A stretch of DNA of 64,000 nt from Arthrobacter sp. AFG20. Its GTDB lineage: Bacteria; Actinomycetota; Actinomycetes; Actinomycetales; Micrococcaceae. The notes beneath the pieces are model-generated. The model saw only the letters and a program-made list of their open reading frames with translations, was not told where the DNA came from and did no database searches. Where the stretch lies: positions 62,001 through 126,000 of the forward strand of contig NZ_PJMC01000010.1 of NCBI RefSeq assembly GCF_002892795.1, in the 5' to 3' direction. The position numbers and the translations under genes are program-made. Positions 43,018 through 53,614 of the stretch are shown in pieces (position 1 is the first letter of the stretch; each line of letters opens with the position of its first letter).

Positions 43018-44591
43018 GTGACTCCGGCAGAAGTTCTGACCAGCGCCGGGGCGGCGGAGGATCCACCCGCCGCAATGCGCAGGGCAGGGAGCGGAACCGC
43101 GGCCCGCAGCGCAGCTTCACCGAGAGCGCCCCGTCGCAGCGCACGCGCCGGGCGGACCCCGCCAGGCTGGTGGCCTTTGAAGTGCTGCGCGCGGTTGCGG
43201 CCGAGGACGCCTATGCCAACCTCGTGCTGCCAACGCGCATCCGGCAGCACGGCCTGGACCGGCGCGACGCCGGGTTCGCCACGGAACTGAGCTACGGTGC
43301 GCTGCGGAACCAGGGCACCTACGACGCCATCCTCGCCCGCTGCGTGGACAGGCCCCTGGACAAGCTGGATCCGGCTGTCCTGGATGCCCTGCGCATCGGG
43401 GTCCACCAGCTGGTGGCAATGCGCGTACCCGCCCACGCGGCCCTGGACCAGACGGTCGGCCTGGCGCGGGCGGTCATCGGCGCGGGTCCGTCCGCCCTGA
43501 TTAATGCGGTCCTCCGGAAGGTGGCGGCACGCAGCCTGGACGAGTGGCTGGACGAACTGGTTGCGGGCGAGCAGGACGAGACCAGGGTTGCCTCCGTCCG
43601 GTACGCCCATCCCGAGTGGATTGTCCGTGCACTGCGGCAGTCGCTGGTGGCCCACGGCCGCCCGGTCGGCGAGATCAATGACCTCCTGGAAGCGGACAAC
43701 GCGGCCCCCGTGGTCAACCTGGTGGCGCTTCCCGGGCTGGGAAACCTGGACGAGGCCCTGGAGAACGGAGCCGTCCCCGGCGAACTCGTGGAGGGATCCG
43801 CCCTTTCCAGCGGCGGTGACCTCGGCCGGCTGGAATCCGTCCGGTCCGGCACCACACGGGTGCAGGACGTCGGTTCCCAGCTGGTGGCCCGGGCTTTGGC
43901 CGCGGCCAGCCTCGACGCAGGGCCCAGCCTTGAGACAGGGCGGGACGAAAACGCGGCAGCTGCGGGCGCCGAAACAGGGGAGCGCGGCAATGGGGAAGCC
44001 TGGCTCGATCTTTGCGCCGGTCCCGGCGGCAAGGCAGCCCTGCTGGGCGCACTGGCGAACGAACGTGGAGCCACGCTCCTGGCCAACGAGCCCGCCCCGC
44101 ATCGGGCCAAACTTGTCAGCCAGGCACTGTCCGCTGTTCCGTCGGAGGTCTGGACCGTCAGGACCGGCGATGGCCGGGACGTTGGCTCCGAGCAGCCTGC
44201 CGCCTTTGACCGTGTGCTCGTGGACGTGCCGTGCAGCGGACTCGGAGCCCTGCGCCGCCGGCCCGAATCCCGCTGGCGCCGCACGCCGAAGGACCTTGCC
44301 GATCTGGGTCCGCTGCAGCGCGAACTGCTGAACTCAGCCCTGGCGGCCGTCCGGCCCGGCGGCGTCGTGGCCTACGTGACCTGCTCACCGCACCCGGCCG
44401 AAACCACCGCTGTGGTCAGCGACGCCCTGCGGAAACGCGACGACCTGGAACTTCTGGATGCCGGGAGCGTGCTGGACGCTGTCAGCCTGGGCGGCGGCCT
44501 GGGCGCCGGGCATGAGAAGACAGCCCAGCTGTGGCCGCACGTCCACAGCACGGATGCGATGTTCCTCGCCCTCATCCGCCGCAAGCGCTGA
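43014..44591 (+). CDS. rsmB: 16S rRNA m5C methyltransferase RsmB/NOP family
   Basis: A 525-residue enzyme. Residues 50-190 form the NusB-like RNA-binding domain (LVAFEVLRAV, DRRDAGFATELSYGALRN). The C-terminal half is the SAM-dependent methyltransferase: motif DLCAGPGGKAALLG and the catalytic DVPCSGLGALRRRPE and VTCSPHPAE with two cysteines. It methylates C967 of 16S rRNA in E. coli. A charged tail of about 45 residues precedes the NusB part, and a Gly/Glu-rich insertion lies before the SAM motif. Confidence 0.93.
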   Translation: MSDSGRSSDQRRGGGGSTRRNAQGRERNRGPQRSFTESAPSQRTRRADPARLVAFEVLRAVAAEDAYANLVLPTRIRQHGLDRRDAGFATELSYGALRNQGTYDAILARCVDRPLDKLDPAVLDALRIGVHQLVAMRVPAHAALDQTVGLARAVIGAGPSALINAVLRKVAARSLDEWLDELVAGEQDETRVASVRYAHPEWIVRALRQSLVAHGRPVGEINDLLEADNAAPVVNLVALPGLGNLDEALENGAVPGELVEGSALSSGGDLGRLESVRSGTTRVQDVGSQLVARALAAASLDAGPSLETGRDENAAAAGAETGERGNGEAWLDLCAGPGGKAALLGALANERGATLLANEPAPHRAKLVSQALSAVPSEVWTVRTGDGRDVGSEQPAAFDRVLVDVPCSGLGALRRRPESRWRRTPKDLADLGPLQRELLNSALAAVRPGGVVAYVTCSPHPAETTAVVSDALRKRDDLELLDAGSVLDAVSLGGGLGAGHEKTAQLWPHVHSTDAMFLALIRRKR

Positions 44592-44678
44592 GGTACCCGC
44601 AAGCGCGTTCCCCGCAAGCGCTGACTTCCCGATCACTGTTTCCACACCCCGGACTTCCGTCCCGCGAAAGGACCCCGC

Positions 44679-45335
44679 ATGACGCAGTGCTGCATCAACC
44701 CCAGCATCCTCTCCGCCGACTTCGTGAACCTCGAAGCCGAGCTGCAGAAAATCAGCAACGCTGATTCCGTGCATGTGGACGTGATGGACAACCACTTTGT
44801 CCCCAACCTGACCCTGGGACTTCCCGTGGTCCAGCGGATCCAGGCGGTCAGCCCGGTTCCGCTGGACGCCCACCTCATGATTTCCGACGCCGACCGCTGG
44901 GCGCCCGGTTATGCGGACGCCGGCCTTGCTTCCGTGACGTTCCACGCCGAGGCATCAATCGCGCCGGTGAAACTGGCCAGGGAGCTGCGGGCCCGGGGTT
45001 CGAAGGCCGGGATGGCGCTGCGGCCTGCCACCGCGCTGGAGCCCTATCTGGACATGCTTTCGGAGCTGGACATGCTCCTGATCATGACGGTGGAGCCCGG
45101 CTTTGGCGGCCAGGCGTTTCTCGACCTCACGCTGCCCAAGATCCGCCGTGCCCGCGCCGCGATCGAGGGATCCGGCGTGAACGTCGCCATCCAGGTTGAT
45201 GGCGGCATCACCGAGGAAACCATCGTCCGTGCCGCGGAAGCCGGGGCCAACGTCTTCGTCGCCGGGTCCGCAGTGTACGGCGCCGCGGATCCGTCCGGCG
45301 CCATCGACCGGCTGCGCAAGGCCGGCAGCCTTTAG
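44679..45335 (+). CDS. rpe: Ribulose-phosphate 3-epimerase
   Basis: A 218-residue TIM-barrel that interconverts ribulose 5-phosphate and xylulose 5-phosphate. Motifs: [25 protein letters not shown] with metal ligands, [17 protein letters not shown] and QVDGGI. The start follows GAAAGGA. It often sits upstream of riboflavin genes, whose precursor ribulose 5-phosphate it shares. Confidence 0.95.
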   Translation: MTQCCINPSILSADFVNLEAELQKISNADSVHVDVMDNHFVPNLTLGLPVVQRIQAVSPVPLDAHLMISDADRWAPGYADAGLASVTFHAEASIAPVKLARELRARGSKAGMALRPATALEPYLDMLSELDMLLIMTVEPGFGGQAFLDLTLPKIRRARAAIEGSGVNVAIQVDGGITEETIVRAAEAGANVFVAGSAVYGAADPSGAIDRLRKAGSL

Positions 45336-45468
45336 CGTTCGGTCCACAGGAGCCCAAGCCAGGAGCCAGCCGTAGCGGCCCCGCAGGCCCGCATGACGGC
45401 CGCATGACGGTTTGTAGCGGGAATAGCCTGGGCACCGGCCGAGTTGTGTCAGAATAGCAACACACAAT

Positions 45469-45613
45469 ACGTGCTCCGGGGTCGGTGTAAGTCCGAACCG
45501 GCGGTGACAGTCCGCGACCCGCGAGCCGGTGTTTCCTTTATGGAGGCCCGGCGGACGGTTGAACTGGTGAAATTCCGGTACCGACAGTTAAAGTCTGGAT
45601 GAGAGAAGCACGT
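45469..45613 (+). ncRNA. FMN riboswitch (RFN element)
   Basis: The element starts ACGTGCTCCGGGGTCGGTG and ends GGATGAGAGAAGCACGT; these pair as the closing stem. GGGGTCGGTGTAAGTCC, CCGGCGGTGACAG, GTCCGCGACCCGC and the variable stem near 45525-45560 follow the RFN consensus in order. It lies about 100 bases before the pnuX start and should shut the operon when FMN is high. Confidence 0.95.
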
Positions 45614-45710
45614 ACAGCTGTACTTGTGGCGTTCCAGAACGCCGCTGCGTTTCGCTGTCGTATACCCCCGGAGCAGTCTCGGCTCTTGAGGGAAGGAACG
45701 ACACACGCGC

Positions 45711-46421
45711 ATGGACATCCTGCGTTGGCTCTTCGAGGCACAGATACCCGTGGGCGGATCAGTGCTCATTCTCCGCGAAGTGCTGGGAAACATCTTCGGC
45801 CTGGCCAGTGCCCTCGGCGGCATGCGGCGCAAGGTCTGGGCCTGGCCGGTGGGCATCGCCGGCAACCTTCTTCTGCTGACGGTCTTTTTGGGCAACGTCT
45901 TCGGCTCCGCGACGCCGGCCACTCTCTGGGGCCAGGCCGGGCGGCAGGTCATGTTCATCACCGTGGCCGTCTATGGCTGGCAGCGCTGGCAGCAGAGCCG
46001 CCGTGCGTCAGGAACGTCGACGGCGATCGCACCCGCGTGGGCCAGCGCCAGGACCCGGGTGGCTCTGGTACTCGCGCTCGTGGCCGGCACCGCTGCCCTC
46101 ACCCCGCTCTTCGACTCCCTGGGCTCCTACCCGCCGGTGTGGGCTGACGCCTGGACGTTTATGGGCTCGCTCCTTGCCACCTACGGCATGGCCCGAGGCT
46201 GGACCGAGTTCTGGCTGATCTGGGTTGCCGTGGACGTGGTGGGCGTTCCGCTGCTCTTCAGCGCCGGATACTTCGCCAGCGCCTTCATGTATCTTTTCTA
46301 CGGCTTCTTCACCCTTGCCGGCTTCATCGTCTGGTGGCGGGCCTCCCGGGCCCAGACTCAGGCGGCCCCCTCCACCGTCAAGGTTGAGAGCGCCTTCCCG
46401 GATCCGGCGGTGTCCAAGTGA
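45711..46421 (+). CDS. pnuX: PnuC-like riboflavin uptake transporter (PnuX)
   Basis: A 236-residue membrane protein with about six helices. It belongs to the PnuC family (WAWPVGIAGNLLLLTVFLGN, TEFWLIWVAVDVVGVPLLF), usually nicotinamide-riboside or NMN transporters; when it sits under an FMN riboswitch ahead of rib genes, as in corynebacteria, it carries riboflavin. ATG at 45711. Its end overlaps ribD (GTGA at 46418-46421). Confidence 0.85.
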   Translation: MDILRWLFEAQIPVGGSVLILREVLGNIFGLASALGGMRRKVWAWPVGIAGNLLLLTVFLGNVFGSATPATLWGQAGRQVMFITVAVYGWQRWQQSRRASGTSTAIAPAWASARTRVALVLALVAGTAALTPLFDSLGSYPPVWADAWTFMGSLLATYGMARGWTEFWLIWVAVDVVGVPLLFSAGYFASAFMYLFYGFFTLAGFIVWWRASRAQTQAAPSTVKVESAFPDPAVSK

Positions 46422-47605
46422 CGGCTGCCCAGAAGCCGGTATCGGCCTTTACCGCCGCTGAAACAGCCGCCATGGACACAGCCCTGGAAGCCGCCCTGCA
46501 GGGCCCCCGGGGTGCCAATCCGTTGGTGGGCGCCGTCGTCGTCGGACCTGACGGAAGCCAGCTGGCGACGGGATACCACCGCGGTGCCGGCACCGCGCAC
46601 GCCGAAGCCGATGCGATAGCGGCGGCGGCCAGCACCGGCGTCGACCTTCACGGGTCCACCATGGTGGTCACCCTGGAGCCGTGCAACCACGTGGGCCGCA
46701 CGGGACCGTGCGCCCAAGCCATTATCGACGCCGGGATAGCGAACGTCGTGTACGCCGTCGACGACCCCCACGACCCCGCCGCGGGCGGAGCCGCCACCCT
46801 GCGGGCGGCGGGAGTCAGCGTGCGCAGCGGACTGGCCGCCGAACGTGCGCTGGAGCTGAACCGGCGCTGGTTCCAGGCCGTCGACGCCAAGCGCCCCTTC
46901 GTCACCCTGCACATCGCCCAAACCCTGGACAGCCGGATCGCGGCCGAGGACGGAACCAGCCAGTGGATCTCCAGCCCGGAGTCGCTGGCGGACAACCACG
47001 GCATCCGGAGCCGGATCGACGCCATCCTGGTTGGAACGCAGACCGTGCTCGTGGACAACCCCCGCCTGACAGCCCGCGACGCCAACGGTGACGCCACCGG
47101 AAAGCAGCCGCTGCGCGCCGTTATGGGACTTCGCGACGTACCTGAAGAGGCCGCCGTGCGCGGCGACGACGGCAACGTCCTGCACCTGCCCACACGGGAC
47201 CCGCACGAGGCCCTGGCCATGCTGTTCGCCGCGGGCACCCGGCACGTCATGGTGGAGGGTGGATCGAGGATCCTCAGCGCCTTCCTGGCCGAGGGCCTCG
47301 TGGATGAACTCATCGTCTACCTGGCCCCCACGCTGCTGGGTTCCGGTACGCCGGCCCTCAACGGCCTCGGCATCGGAACGCTGGCGGAGGCGCAGCGCTG
47401 GGAATGGGATGCCGCGTCCGGCGGCGCGGTCCAGTTCCTCGGCAGGGATCTTCGCCTGCACCTGCGCCCGGAGGAAGCGGCCGTATCCCAGGACTTGCCC
47501 GCAGCGGCACAGGCAACATCAACACAATCGACATCAACACAATCATCGTCAACCGATTCACTACCTGTCCGCACAGCAGCGGGCACAGCCATGGGAGGCT
47601 ACTGA
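46418..47605 (+). CDS. ribD: Bifunctional riboflavin deaminase-reductase RibD
   Basis: A 395-residue enzyme. The N-terminal deaminase has zinc motif GTAHAEADAI and PCNHVGRTGPC; the C-terminal reductase has HIAQTLDSRIAAEDG and MVEGGSRILSAFL. It converts the first pyrimidine intermediate in two steps. The C-terminal 25 residues are a Ser/Thr/Gln-rich repeat (TSTQ repeated), odd for this family. It starts at GTG, overlapping pnuX, and its TGA shares one base with the ribE ATG. Confidence 0.93.
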   Translation: MTAAQKPVSAFTAAETAAMDTALEAALQGPRGANPLVGAVVVGPDGSQLATGYHRGAGTAHAEADAIAAAASTGVDLHGSTMVVTLEPCNHVGRTGPCAQAIIDAGIANVVYAVDDPHDPAAGGAATLRAAGVSVRSGLAAERALELNRRWFQAVDAKRPFVTLHIAQTLDSRIAAEDGTSQWISSPESLADNHGIRSRIDAILVGTQTVLVDNPRLTARDANGDATGKQPLRAVMGLRDVPEEAAVRGDDGNVLHLPTRDPHEALAMLFAAGTRHVMVEGGSRILSAFLAEGLVDELIVYLAPTLLGSGTPALNGLGIGTLAEAQRWEWDAASGGAVQFLGRDLRLHLRPEEAAVSQDLPAAAQATSTQSTSTQSSSTDSLPVRTAAGTAMGGY

Positions 47606-48276
47606 TGTTCACCGGAATTATCGCCGAACAGGGAAAGGTCCTGTCCGTGGACCGGAACGGGGACTCAAGCGCAACGCTGCGCCTGCACGCCCCCGGAACC
47701 GCTGACGGGCTCCCGCTGGGCGGCTCCATCGCCGTCAACGGCGTCTGCCTCACCGCCACGGCCATCGACGGCAAGGACTTCAGCGTCGACGTCATGGGCG
47801 AAACCCTCATCCGCAGCACCATCGGCGAGCTTGCGGCGGGCGACCCCGTCAACCTGGAACGCTGCGTCCCCGCCGGCGGGCGCCTTGACGGCCACGTGGT
47901 CCAGGGCCACGTGGACGGCGTCGGCGAACTGCTCGAACGCGAGCCGCAGGGAAACTGGGAACGGCTCCGGTTCGGCGTGCCCCAGCGGCTTGCGCGCTAC
48001 ATCGCGGAAAAGGGGTCCATCGCCATCGACGGCGTCTCCCTCACCATCACCGAGGTCAGCCCGGCAGCCGAGGCGGCGCCGTGGTTCGAGGTGGGGCTTA
48101 TCCCCACGACCCTGGCCGACACTGGCCTTGGAGCCAAGCCGACGGGCAGCAGGGTGAACCTCGAAGTGGACGTGCTGGCCAAGTACACCGAGCGGCTGCT
48201 TGCTTTCCGCGCTGCAGGTGCGGAATTCGCGCACGGCACGGAGTTCGGCTCGGAAGATTCGGAGGTTCAGCGGTGA
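47605..48276 (+). CDS. ribE: Riboflavin synthase alpha chain
   Basis: A 223-residue two-lobed enzyme that dismutates two lumazine molecules to riboflavin. Each lobe has the [12 protein letters not shown] and [12 protein letters not shown] type motif; the N-terminus [10 protein letters not shown] is diagnostic. I chose the ATG at 47605, which shares one base with the ribD stop. The C-terminus extends into a short acidic tail, and the ribB GTG overlaps the stop. Confidence 0.95.
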   Translation: MFTGIIAEQGKVLSVDRNGDSSATLRLHAPGTADGLPLGGSIAVNGVCLTATAIDGKDFSVDVMGETLIRSTIGELAAGDPVNLERCVPAGGRLDGHVVQGHVDGVGELLEREPQGNWERLRFGVPQRLARYIAEKGSIAIDGVSLTITEVSPAAEAAPWFEVGLIPTTLADTGLGAKPTGSRVNLEVDVLAKYTERLLAFRAAGAEFAHGTEFGSEDSEVQR

Positions 48277-49001
48277 ACGGCACGGCAAAGCTCGACGCGG
48301 CGGTTTCCGGCGCCCTGACCTCCGTCGACCTGGCCCTGGACCCGATTGAGGACGCTGTCCGCGCCATGGCGGCCGGCCGGCCGGTCCTGGTAGTGGACAA
48401 CGAGGACCGGGAGAACGAAGGCGACATTATCTTCGCCGCCCAGCACGCTACGCCGGCGCTCATGGGCTGGACCATCCGGTACAGCTCCGGCGTCATCTGC
48501 GTGCCGCTCGACGGTGCCCGGGCGGACGCGTTGGAACTGCCGCCCATGGTGGAGGTCAACCAGGATTCGAAGGGCACGGCCTACACGGTCTCCTGCGACG
48601 CCGCCACCGGCGTGAGCACCGGCATCTCCGCCACGGACCGGGCCCTGACCGCCCGCGTCATCGCCGATCCCCAGAGCGGCCCGGACACGCTGACCCGTCC
48701 CGGGCATATTTTTCCGCTGCGGGCCGTTAATGGGGGAGTGCGTGAACGCCCCGGCCACACCGAAGCGGCCGTCGACCTCTGCCGGCTCGCCGGCCTGGAG
48801 CCGGTGGGCGTGATCGCCGAAGTGGTGTACGACGACGGTGAAATGATGCGGCTGGACGGACTCCGGGTTTTCGCTGCCGAGCACGGCTGCCCCTTGATCT
48901 CGATTGAGGACCTGGTTGCCTATCTGGGAGCTGGCCACCGTGTATCTTCACAGGAGAGCAGTTTGGAAGTCAGTCCGGCCGGAGAAGGGGAAACACGATG
49001 A
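48273..49001 (+). CDS. ribB: 3,4-dihydroxy-2-butanone 4-phosphate synthase
   Basis: A 242-residue enzyme that makes the four-carbon unit of riboflavin from ribulose 5-phosphate. Motifs [12 protein letters not shown] (metal-binding acidic loop), [11 protein letters not shown] and [15 protein letters not shown] are all present. Unlike the fused RibBA of many actinobacteria, it stops at 49001, and ribA starts in an ATGA overlap. The GTG start overlaps the ribE stop. Confidence 0.94.
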   Translation: MNGTAKLDAAVSGALTSVDLALDPIEDAVRAMAAGRPVLVVDNEDRENEGDIIFAAQHATPALMGWTIRYSSGVICVPLDGARADALELPPMVEVNQDSKGTAYTVSCDAATGVSTGISATDRALTARVIADPQSGPDTLTRPGHIFPLRAVNGGVRERPGHTEAAVDLCRLAGLEPVGVIAEVVYDDGEMMRLDGLRVFAAEHGCPLISIEDLVAYLGAGHRVSSQESSLEVSPAGEGETR

Positions 49002-49699
49002 CGGCATCTCAAGCAGTGGAACCGGGCAGCAACGGCCGGTCGCCGCATCCGGTGAGCAAAGGACCTGTGGTGCAGCTGCCCACGGCGTTCGGTAGTTTCG
49101 TGTCGCAGGCCTGGACGGACCTGGTGACCGGCGCCGAACACCTGGCCGTCAGCTCCCCGAATCCGCCCAGGGACGGGAAGGCGCCCCTGGTGCGCCTGCA
49201 TTCGGAATGCCTCACAGGCGATGTTTTTGGCTCCTACCGCTGCGACTGCGGCGAGCAGCTCGCCTACGCCCTGGAGCTGATCGCCGAGAACGGCGGCACG
49301 CTGCTGTACCTGCGCGGCCAGGAAGGCCGGGGGATCGGGCTGGCCAACAAGATCAAGGCCTACGCCCTGCAGGAGGCCGGGTTCGACACCGTCGAGGCCA
49401 ACGAACAGCTGGGACTGCCCGTGGATGCCCGCTGCTACAAGGCTGCGGCGCAGATCCTGGCCGAGATGGGCCTGCACGAGATCCGGCTGCTGAGCAACAA
49501 CCCGGACAAGCAGAACCGCCTGGCCACGGCCGGCGTGAAGGTCGTCGAGATGGTGCCCACAGAAGTGCCGTCCCGCGAACAGAACCTCCGGTACCTGCAG
49601 ACCAAGAAGGACCGCATGGACCACCTGCTGACCCTCGACACCGAGACCGCGGGCATGCCCCGCACCGGCACTGACACTTTTGACCTCGAACAAGACTGA
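48998..49699 (+). CDS. ribA: GTP cyclohydrolase II
   Basis: A 233-residue enzyme that opens GTP at the start of riboflavin synthesis. The zinc site is [21 protein letters not shown], and the catalytic [19 protein letters not shown] motif follows; NNPDKQNRL lies near the end. The start at 48998 overlaps ribB, so the ancestral RibBA fusion has been split, or was never formed. A 40-residue polar N-terminal segment precedes the fold. Confidence 0.95.
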   Translation: MTASQAVEPGSNGRSPHPVSKGPVVQLPTAFGSFVSQAWTDLVTGAEHLAVSSPNPPRDGKAPLVRLHSECLTGDVFGSYRCDCGEQLAYALELIAENGGTLLYLRGQEGRGIGLANKIKAYALQEAGFDTVEANEQLGLPVDARCYKAAAQILAEMGLHEIRLLSNNPDKQNRLATAGVKVVEMVPTEVPSREQNLRYLQTKKDRMDHLLTLDTETAGMPRTGTDTFDLEQD

Positions 49700-50200
<501 letters not shown>

Positions 50201-50303
50201 GACGGCTGGCGGGGGATGCGGGCTTGTGTCATCGCTCACATCCCCGCCGTCATGGAACTGCCCGACAGGCGGGCCCCCGCCCCGAGCAAGTAGGCTGGAG
50301 GGC

Positions 50304-50567
50304 GTGAAGAATTTCGAGACGCTGTTCGCAGAACTGAGCGAGAAGGCAGCGACCCGCCCCGAGGGCTCCCGTACCGTTGCTGAATTGGAGTCGGGAATCC
50401 ACGGCATCGGCAAGAAAGTCGTGGAGGAAGCGGCCGAAGTCTGGATGGCAGCCGAGTACGAATCCGACGAAGCCGCCGCCGAGGAGATCTCGCAACTCCT
50501 GTACCACCTGCAGGTCCTGATGCTGGCCAAGGGACTCAGCCTGGAAGACGTCTACAAGCATCTCTAG
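50304..50567 (+). CDS. hisE: Phosphoribosyl-ATP pyrophosphatase
   Basis: An 87-residue helical enzyme of the MazG-like family that hydrolyses PR-ATP to PR-AMP in histidine synthesis. The acidic metal motif is [26 protein letters not shown] split across two helices. I chose the GTG at 50304-50306 (GGAGG upstream). Next is hisG. Confidence 0.93.
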   Translation: MKNFETLFAELSEKAATRPEGSRTVAELESGIHGIGKKVVEEAAEVWMAAEYESDEAAAEEISQLLYHLQVLMLAKGLSLEDVYKHL

Positions 50568-50625
50568 CCGCCTCTGCGTGGCCCCGCTTGCCTGACACAA
50601 CCTTCCAAACCAGAAAGACCTCCTA

Positions 50626-51486
50626 ATGCTGCGTGTAGCCGTACCCAACAAGGGATCCCTGTCCGAAGCCGCCTCCGCGATGCTGTCCGAGGCGGGCTAC
50701 CGCCAGCGCCGGGACAGCCGTGAGCTGGTCATGGTGGACCCCGACAACGACATCGAGTTCTTCTTCCTCCGCCCCCGGGACATCGCCGTTTACGTCGGGC
50801 AGGGAACGCTCGACGTCGGGATCACCGGCCGTGACCTCCTGCTGGACGCGCAGGTGGAGGCTGAGGAACTGCTTCCTCTCGGCTTCGCCGCCTCAACGTT
50901 CCGCTTCGCCGGGCCGATCGGCGACTTCCGCACGGTAGATGAGCTCGAGGGCAAGCGCCTTGCCACGAGCTACGACGGGCTGCTGCGCGATTACCTGGCG
51001 GAGCGCGGCATCAAGGCGAAGGTGGTCCGGCTGGATGGCGCCGTGGAATCCTCCGTGCGTCTCGGCGTCGCGGATGCCATTGCCGACGTCGTGGAAACGG
51101 GCAACACCCTCAAGGCCGCCGGCATGGAAATCTTCGGGGATCCGATCCTGAAATCCGAGGCCGTCCTCATCCGCCGCGCCGGCGAAGGCGGGGCCGCCAA
51201 CGGCACGGCCAAGGAGATCGAGGTCCTGATCCGCCGCCTGCAGGGTGTGCTGGTGGCGCGGCAGTACGTGCTCATGGACTACGACATCCGCAAGGAGCTC
51301 GTGGAGCAGGCCGCCGGCCTTACGCCCGGCCTGGAATCACCCACCGTCTCGCCGCTGCGCGATTCCGAGTGGGTGGCCGTCCGCTCCATGGTGCCCAAGA
51401 AGGAAACCAACCGGATCATGGACGAGCTGTACGACCTCGGGGCCCGCGCCATCCTGGTCAGCAGCATCCACGCCTGCCGGATCTGA
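50626..51486 (+). CDS. hisG: ATP phosphoribosyltransferase, long form
   Basis: A 286-residue first enzyme of histidine synthesis, with the C-terminal regulatory domain of the HisG long form (residues about 210-286), which binds histidine. [15 protein letters not shown] at the start and [12 protein letters not shown] plus [18 protein letters not shown] ([15 protein letters not shown]) motifs are present. The domain order and length fit feedback-regulated HisG. Confidence 0.95.
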   Translation: MLRVAVPNKGSLSEAASAMLSEAGYRQRRDSRELVMVDPDNDIEFFFLRPRDIAVYVGQGTLDVGITGRDLLLDAQVEAEELLPLGFAASTFRFAGPIGDFRTVDELEGKRLATSYDGLLRDYLAERGIKAKVVRLDGAVESSVRLGVADAIADVVETGNTLKAAGMEIFGDPILKSEAVLIRRAGEGGAANGTAKEIEVLIRRLQGVLVARQYVLMDYDIRKELVEQAAGLTPGLESPTVSPLRDSEWVAVRSMVPKKETNRIMDELYDLGARAILVSSIHACRI

Positions 51487-51534
51487 CCCGGTTTCCCCCA
51501 GACAGCACACCCCAGCAGCACAACAGGAGAAGTC

Positions 51535-52311
51535 ATGGCTGTAGCCGTCCGCGTTATCCCCTGCCTGGATGTTGATGCCGGCCGCGTGGTCAAGGGCATC
51601 AATTTCGAAGGCCTTCGAGACGCAGGGGACCCCGTGGAACTGGCGCACCGTTACGACAACGCCGGCGCCGACGAGCTCACGTTCCTCGATGTGACCGCGT
51701 CCTCCGGCAACCGGGAGACCACGTTCGACGTCGTCCGCCGCACCGCGGAGGAAGTGTTCATCCCGCTCACCGTCGGCGGCGGCGTCCGCGGCGTTGCCGA
51801 GGTGGACAAGCTGCTGCGCTTCGGAGCCGACAAGGCCTCCATCAACACCGCCGCCGTGGCCCGCCCCGACGTCATCGACGAAATCACCCGGCACTTTGGT
51901 TCCCAGGTGCTGGTGCTGTCCGTGGACGCCCGGCGGGTCCGCGCCGGATCCCAGCCCACGCCGTCGGGCTTTGAAGTGACCACCCACGGTGGCCGGCAGG
52001 GCACAGGAATTGACGCCATTGCCTGGGCCAAGGAAGCGGCGGACCGCGGGGTCGGTGAGATCCTGTTGAACTCGATCGACGCCGACGGCACCAAGGACGG
52101 CTTTGACCTTGAGCTCATCCGGCTGGTCCGGTCCGCGGTCAAGGTTCCGATCATCGCCTCCGGCGGCGCCGGGGAACCTGCGCACTTTCCGCCCGCCGTC
52201 CAGGCCGGAGCGGACGCCGTCCTGGCCGCCTCGATCTTCCACTGGGGCCCGGACGACATGATGTCCCAGGTCAAGACCGCAATCCGCGACGCCGGCTTCG
52301 AGGTCCGCTAA
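51535..52311 (+). CDS. hisF: Imidazole glycerol phosphate synthase cyclase subunit HisF
   Basis: A 258-residue TIM barrel that with HisH forms imidazole glycerol phosphate and [34 protein letters not shown] and IIASGGAG give the phosphate sites and catalytic Asp (D11-type and D130-type). HisH and the PriA-type isomerase are not in the window. Confidence 0.95.
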   Translation: MAVAVRVIPCLDVDAGRVVKGINFEGLRDAGDPVELAHRYDNAGADELTFLDVTASSGNRETTFDVVRRTAEEVFIPLTVGGGVRGVAEVDKLLRFGADKASINTAAVARPDVIDEITRHFGSQVLVLSVDARRVRAGSQPTPSGFEVTTHGGRQGTGIDAIAWAKEAADRGVGEILLNSIDADGTKDGFDLELIRLVRSAVKVPIIASGGAGEPAHFPPAVQAGADAVLAASIFHWGPDDMMSQVKTAIRDAGFEVR

Positions 52312-52314
52312 GCG

Positions 52315-52959
52315 TTAAAGCCCTACTTCGGCTGACTGGAGGAGGGCGACAGCGTCCGGCTGGCCTTCGAAAGTCACCAGCGCATGGCGGGTGCGGCCGT
52401 GGGCGTGCATCAGCAGCTCACCGGGTTCCCCCACGATAGCCACGGACACAGGCGCGCGCTTGGCGACGTGCCTGGGGCCCGAGGGGCTGACCAGGACGAT
52501 GCCGAGGTCCACGCCGCGATAGAGGATAGCTGCCCGCTTGACGAGCTCATCCCACAGTGCGTCCGAATATTCCTCGTCGAGGGCACGGGGGGCCCAGCGG
52601 TCAACCGCCCGCCGGATGTCCTCGGTGTGGACGAAGTATTCGATGAGGTTGGAGCTCTCATCCAGCGCCTTGATCTTCATGGGCGAGAATGCGGGCGGTC
52701 CGGCGCGGAAGGAGTTCACGAGCTTGGCATACTCGTCGGCGGTCCGGAGCTTTCCGGCGAGGCGGGCGGTTGCCTTATCCGAGGCCTTGGACAGGCTCTT
52801 GATGATCAGGCCCAGCCCGACGGCGGCTTTCCGCTCCCGCAGGTACAGGTGCGCTGCGAGGTCCCTGGTTTGCCAGCCCTTGCAGAGCGTGGGGGAGTCA
52901 GGGCCGGCCGCCAGCAGGGTCTCGGCCAGGACTTCTCGGGACGGATCGACGAAATGCAT
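52315..52959 (-). CDS. TIGR03085-type metal-binding protein
   Basis: A 214-residue actinobacterial protein of the maleylpyruvate-isomerase-like / DinB superfamily. The opening MHFVDPSREVLAETLLAAGPDSPTLCKGW with WQTRDLAAHL and, further on, EYFVHTEDIRRA supplies the His/Glu set for metal. Function unknown, though relatives are mycothiol-dependent enzymes. I chose the ATG at 52957-52959; the frame is open far upstream, across hisI. It lies convergent to hisF with three bases between. Confidence 0.78.
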   Translation of the reverse strand: MHFVDPSREVLAETLLAAGPDSPTLCKGWQTRDLAAHLYLRERKAAVGLGLIIKSLSKASDKATARLAGKLRTADEYAKLVNSFRAGPPAFSPMKIKALDESSNLIEYFVHTEDIRRAVDRWAPRALDEEYSDALWDELVKRAAILYRGVDLGIVLVSPSGPRHVAKRAPVSVAIVGEPGELLMHAHGRTRHALVTFEGQPDAVALLQSAEVGL

Positions 52960-53097
52960 CACTTGGAAAACTAGCACGTCCCCGGGAGAGTTGCGCAGTC
53001 TGTTGATCCAGGTGAATTTGTGCCGTTCTACACAGGGGCGGGCAGGTGACAGGGGCCCTCGTGCCAGCGTCCCGGTGGGGGCACTAGACTTGACGTG

Positions 53098-53541
53098 ATG
53101 TCTGAGCAGCCTGCCCCCAGCCCCGCCCCCGCCCCAACGGCCGGTGCCCCTTCGTCCAACGCCGGCGAAAGCCTCCTGCCCGGAAGCCCCCTTCCGGCCG
53201 GGATTGCCTCGGCACTGAAGCGCGATGGCGCCGGACTTGTGGCTGCCATCGTGCAGCAGTTCGATACCAATGAGGTCCTCATGCTGGGCTGGATGGACGA
53301 CGAAGCCCTGAACCGGACCATGACCACCGGCCGCGTGACTTTCTACTCGCGCTCCCGCCAGGAGTATTGGCGCAAGGGTGACACGTCCGGCCACGTGCAG
53401 TGGGTCAAGTCGGTGGCCCTGGACTGCGACGGCGATGCCCTCCTCGTGCGGGTGGACCAGGTGGGCGCAGCATGCCACACCGGTACCCGGACCTGCTTCG
53501 ACGGCCGGGCCTTCGACGTTGTGGCAGGTCCGGCCAGCTAG
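53098..53541 (+). CDS. hisI: Phosphoribosyl-AMP cyclohydrolase
   Basis: A 147-residue enzyme of histidine synthesis. Zinc and magnesium sites read [17 protein letters not shown] and [11 protein letters not shown]; the substrate part is [37 protein letters not shown]. An Ala/Pro-rich N-terminal stretch of about 40 residues precedes the core, an extension not seen in many homologues. It precedes trpE by 73 bases, and no trp leader peptide is seen in that gap. Confidence 0.93.
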   Translation: MSEQPAPSPAPAPTAGAPSSNAGESLLPGSPLPAGIASALKRDGAGLVAAIVQQFDTNEVLMLGWMDDEALNRTMTTGRVTFYSRSRQEYWRKGDTSGHVQWVKSVALDCDGDALLVRVDQVGAACHTGTRTCFDGRAFDVVAGPAS

Positions 53542-53614
53542 CGGCCGAAGCTCTTTCCCCAACGGCCCAACACTCAACAGGCACTATCCAAGAACAGACG
53601 GAGAACCAATAGCA

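Noticed and set aside
42351..44102. A 583-residue open frame on the minus strand
   Set aside because: Antisense to fmt and rsmB, whose motifs are intact; a codon-usage shadow.
53042..53577. Extending the TIGR03085 gene upstream to 53577
   Set aside because: The extension crosses hisI on the other strand and has no family match; homologues begin at MHFVDP.
53542..53614. A Trp leader peptide/attenuator before trpE
   Set aside because: The 73-base gap after hisI has no short frame with repeated Trp codons and no terminator hairpin.
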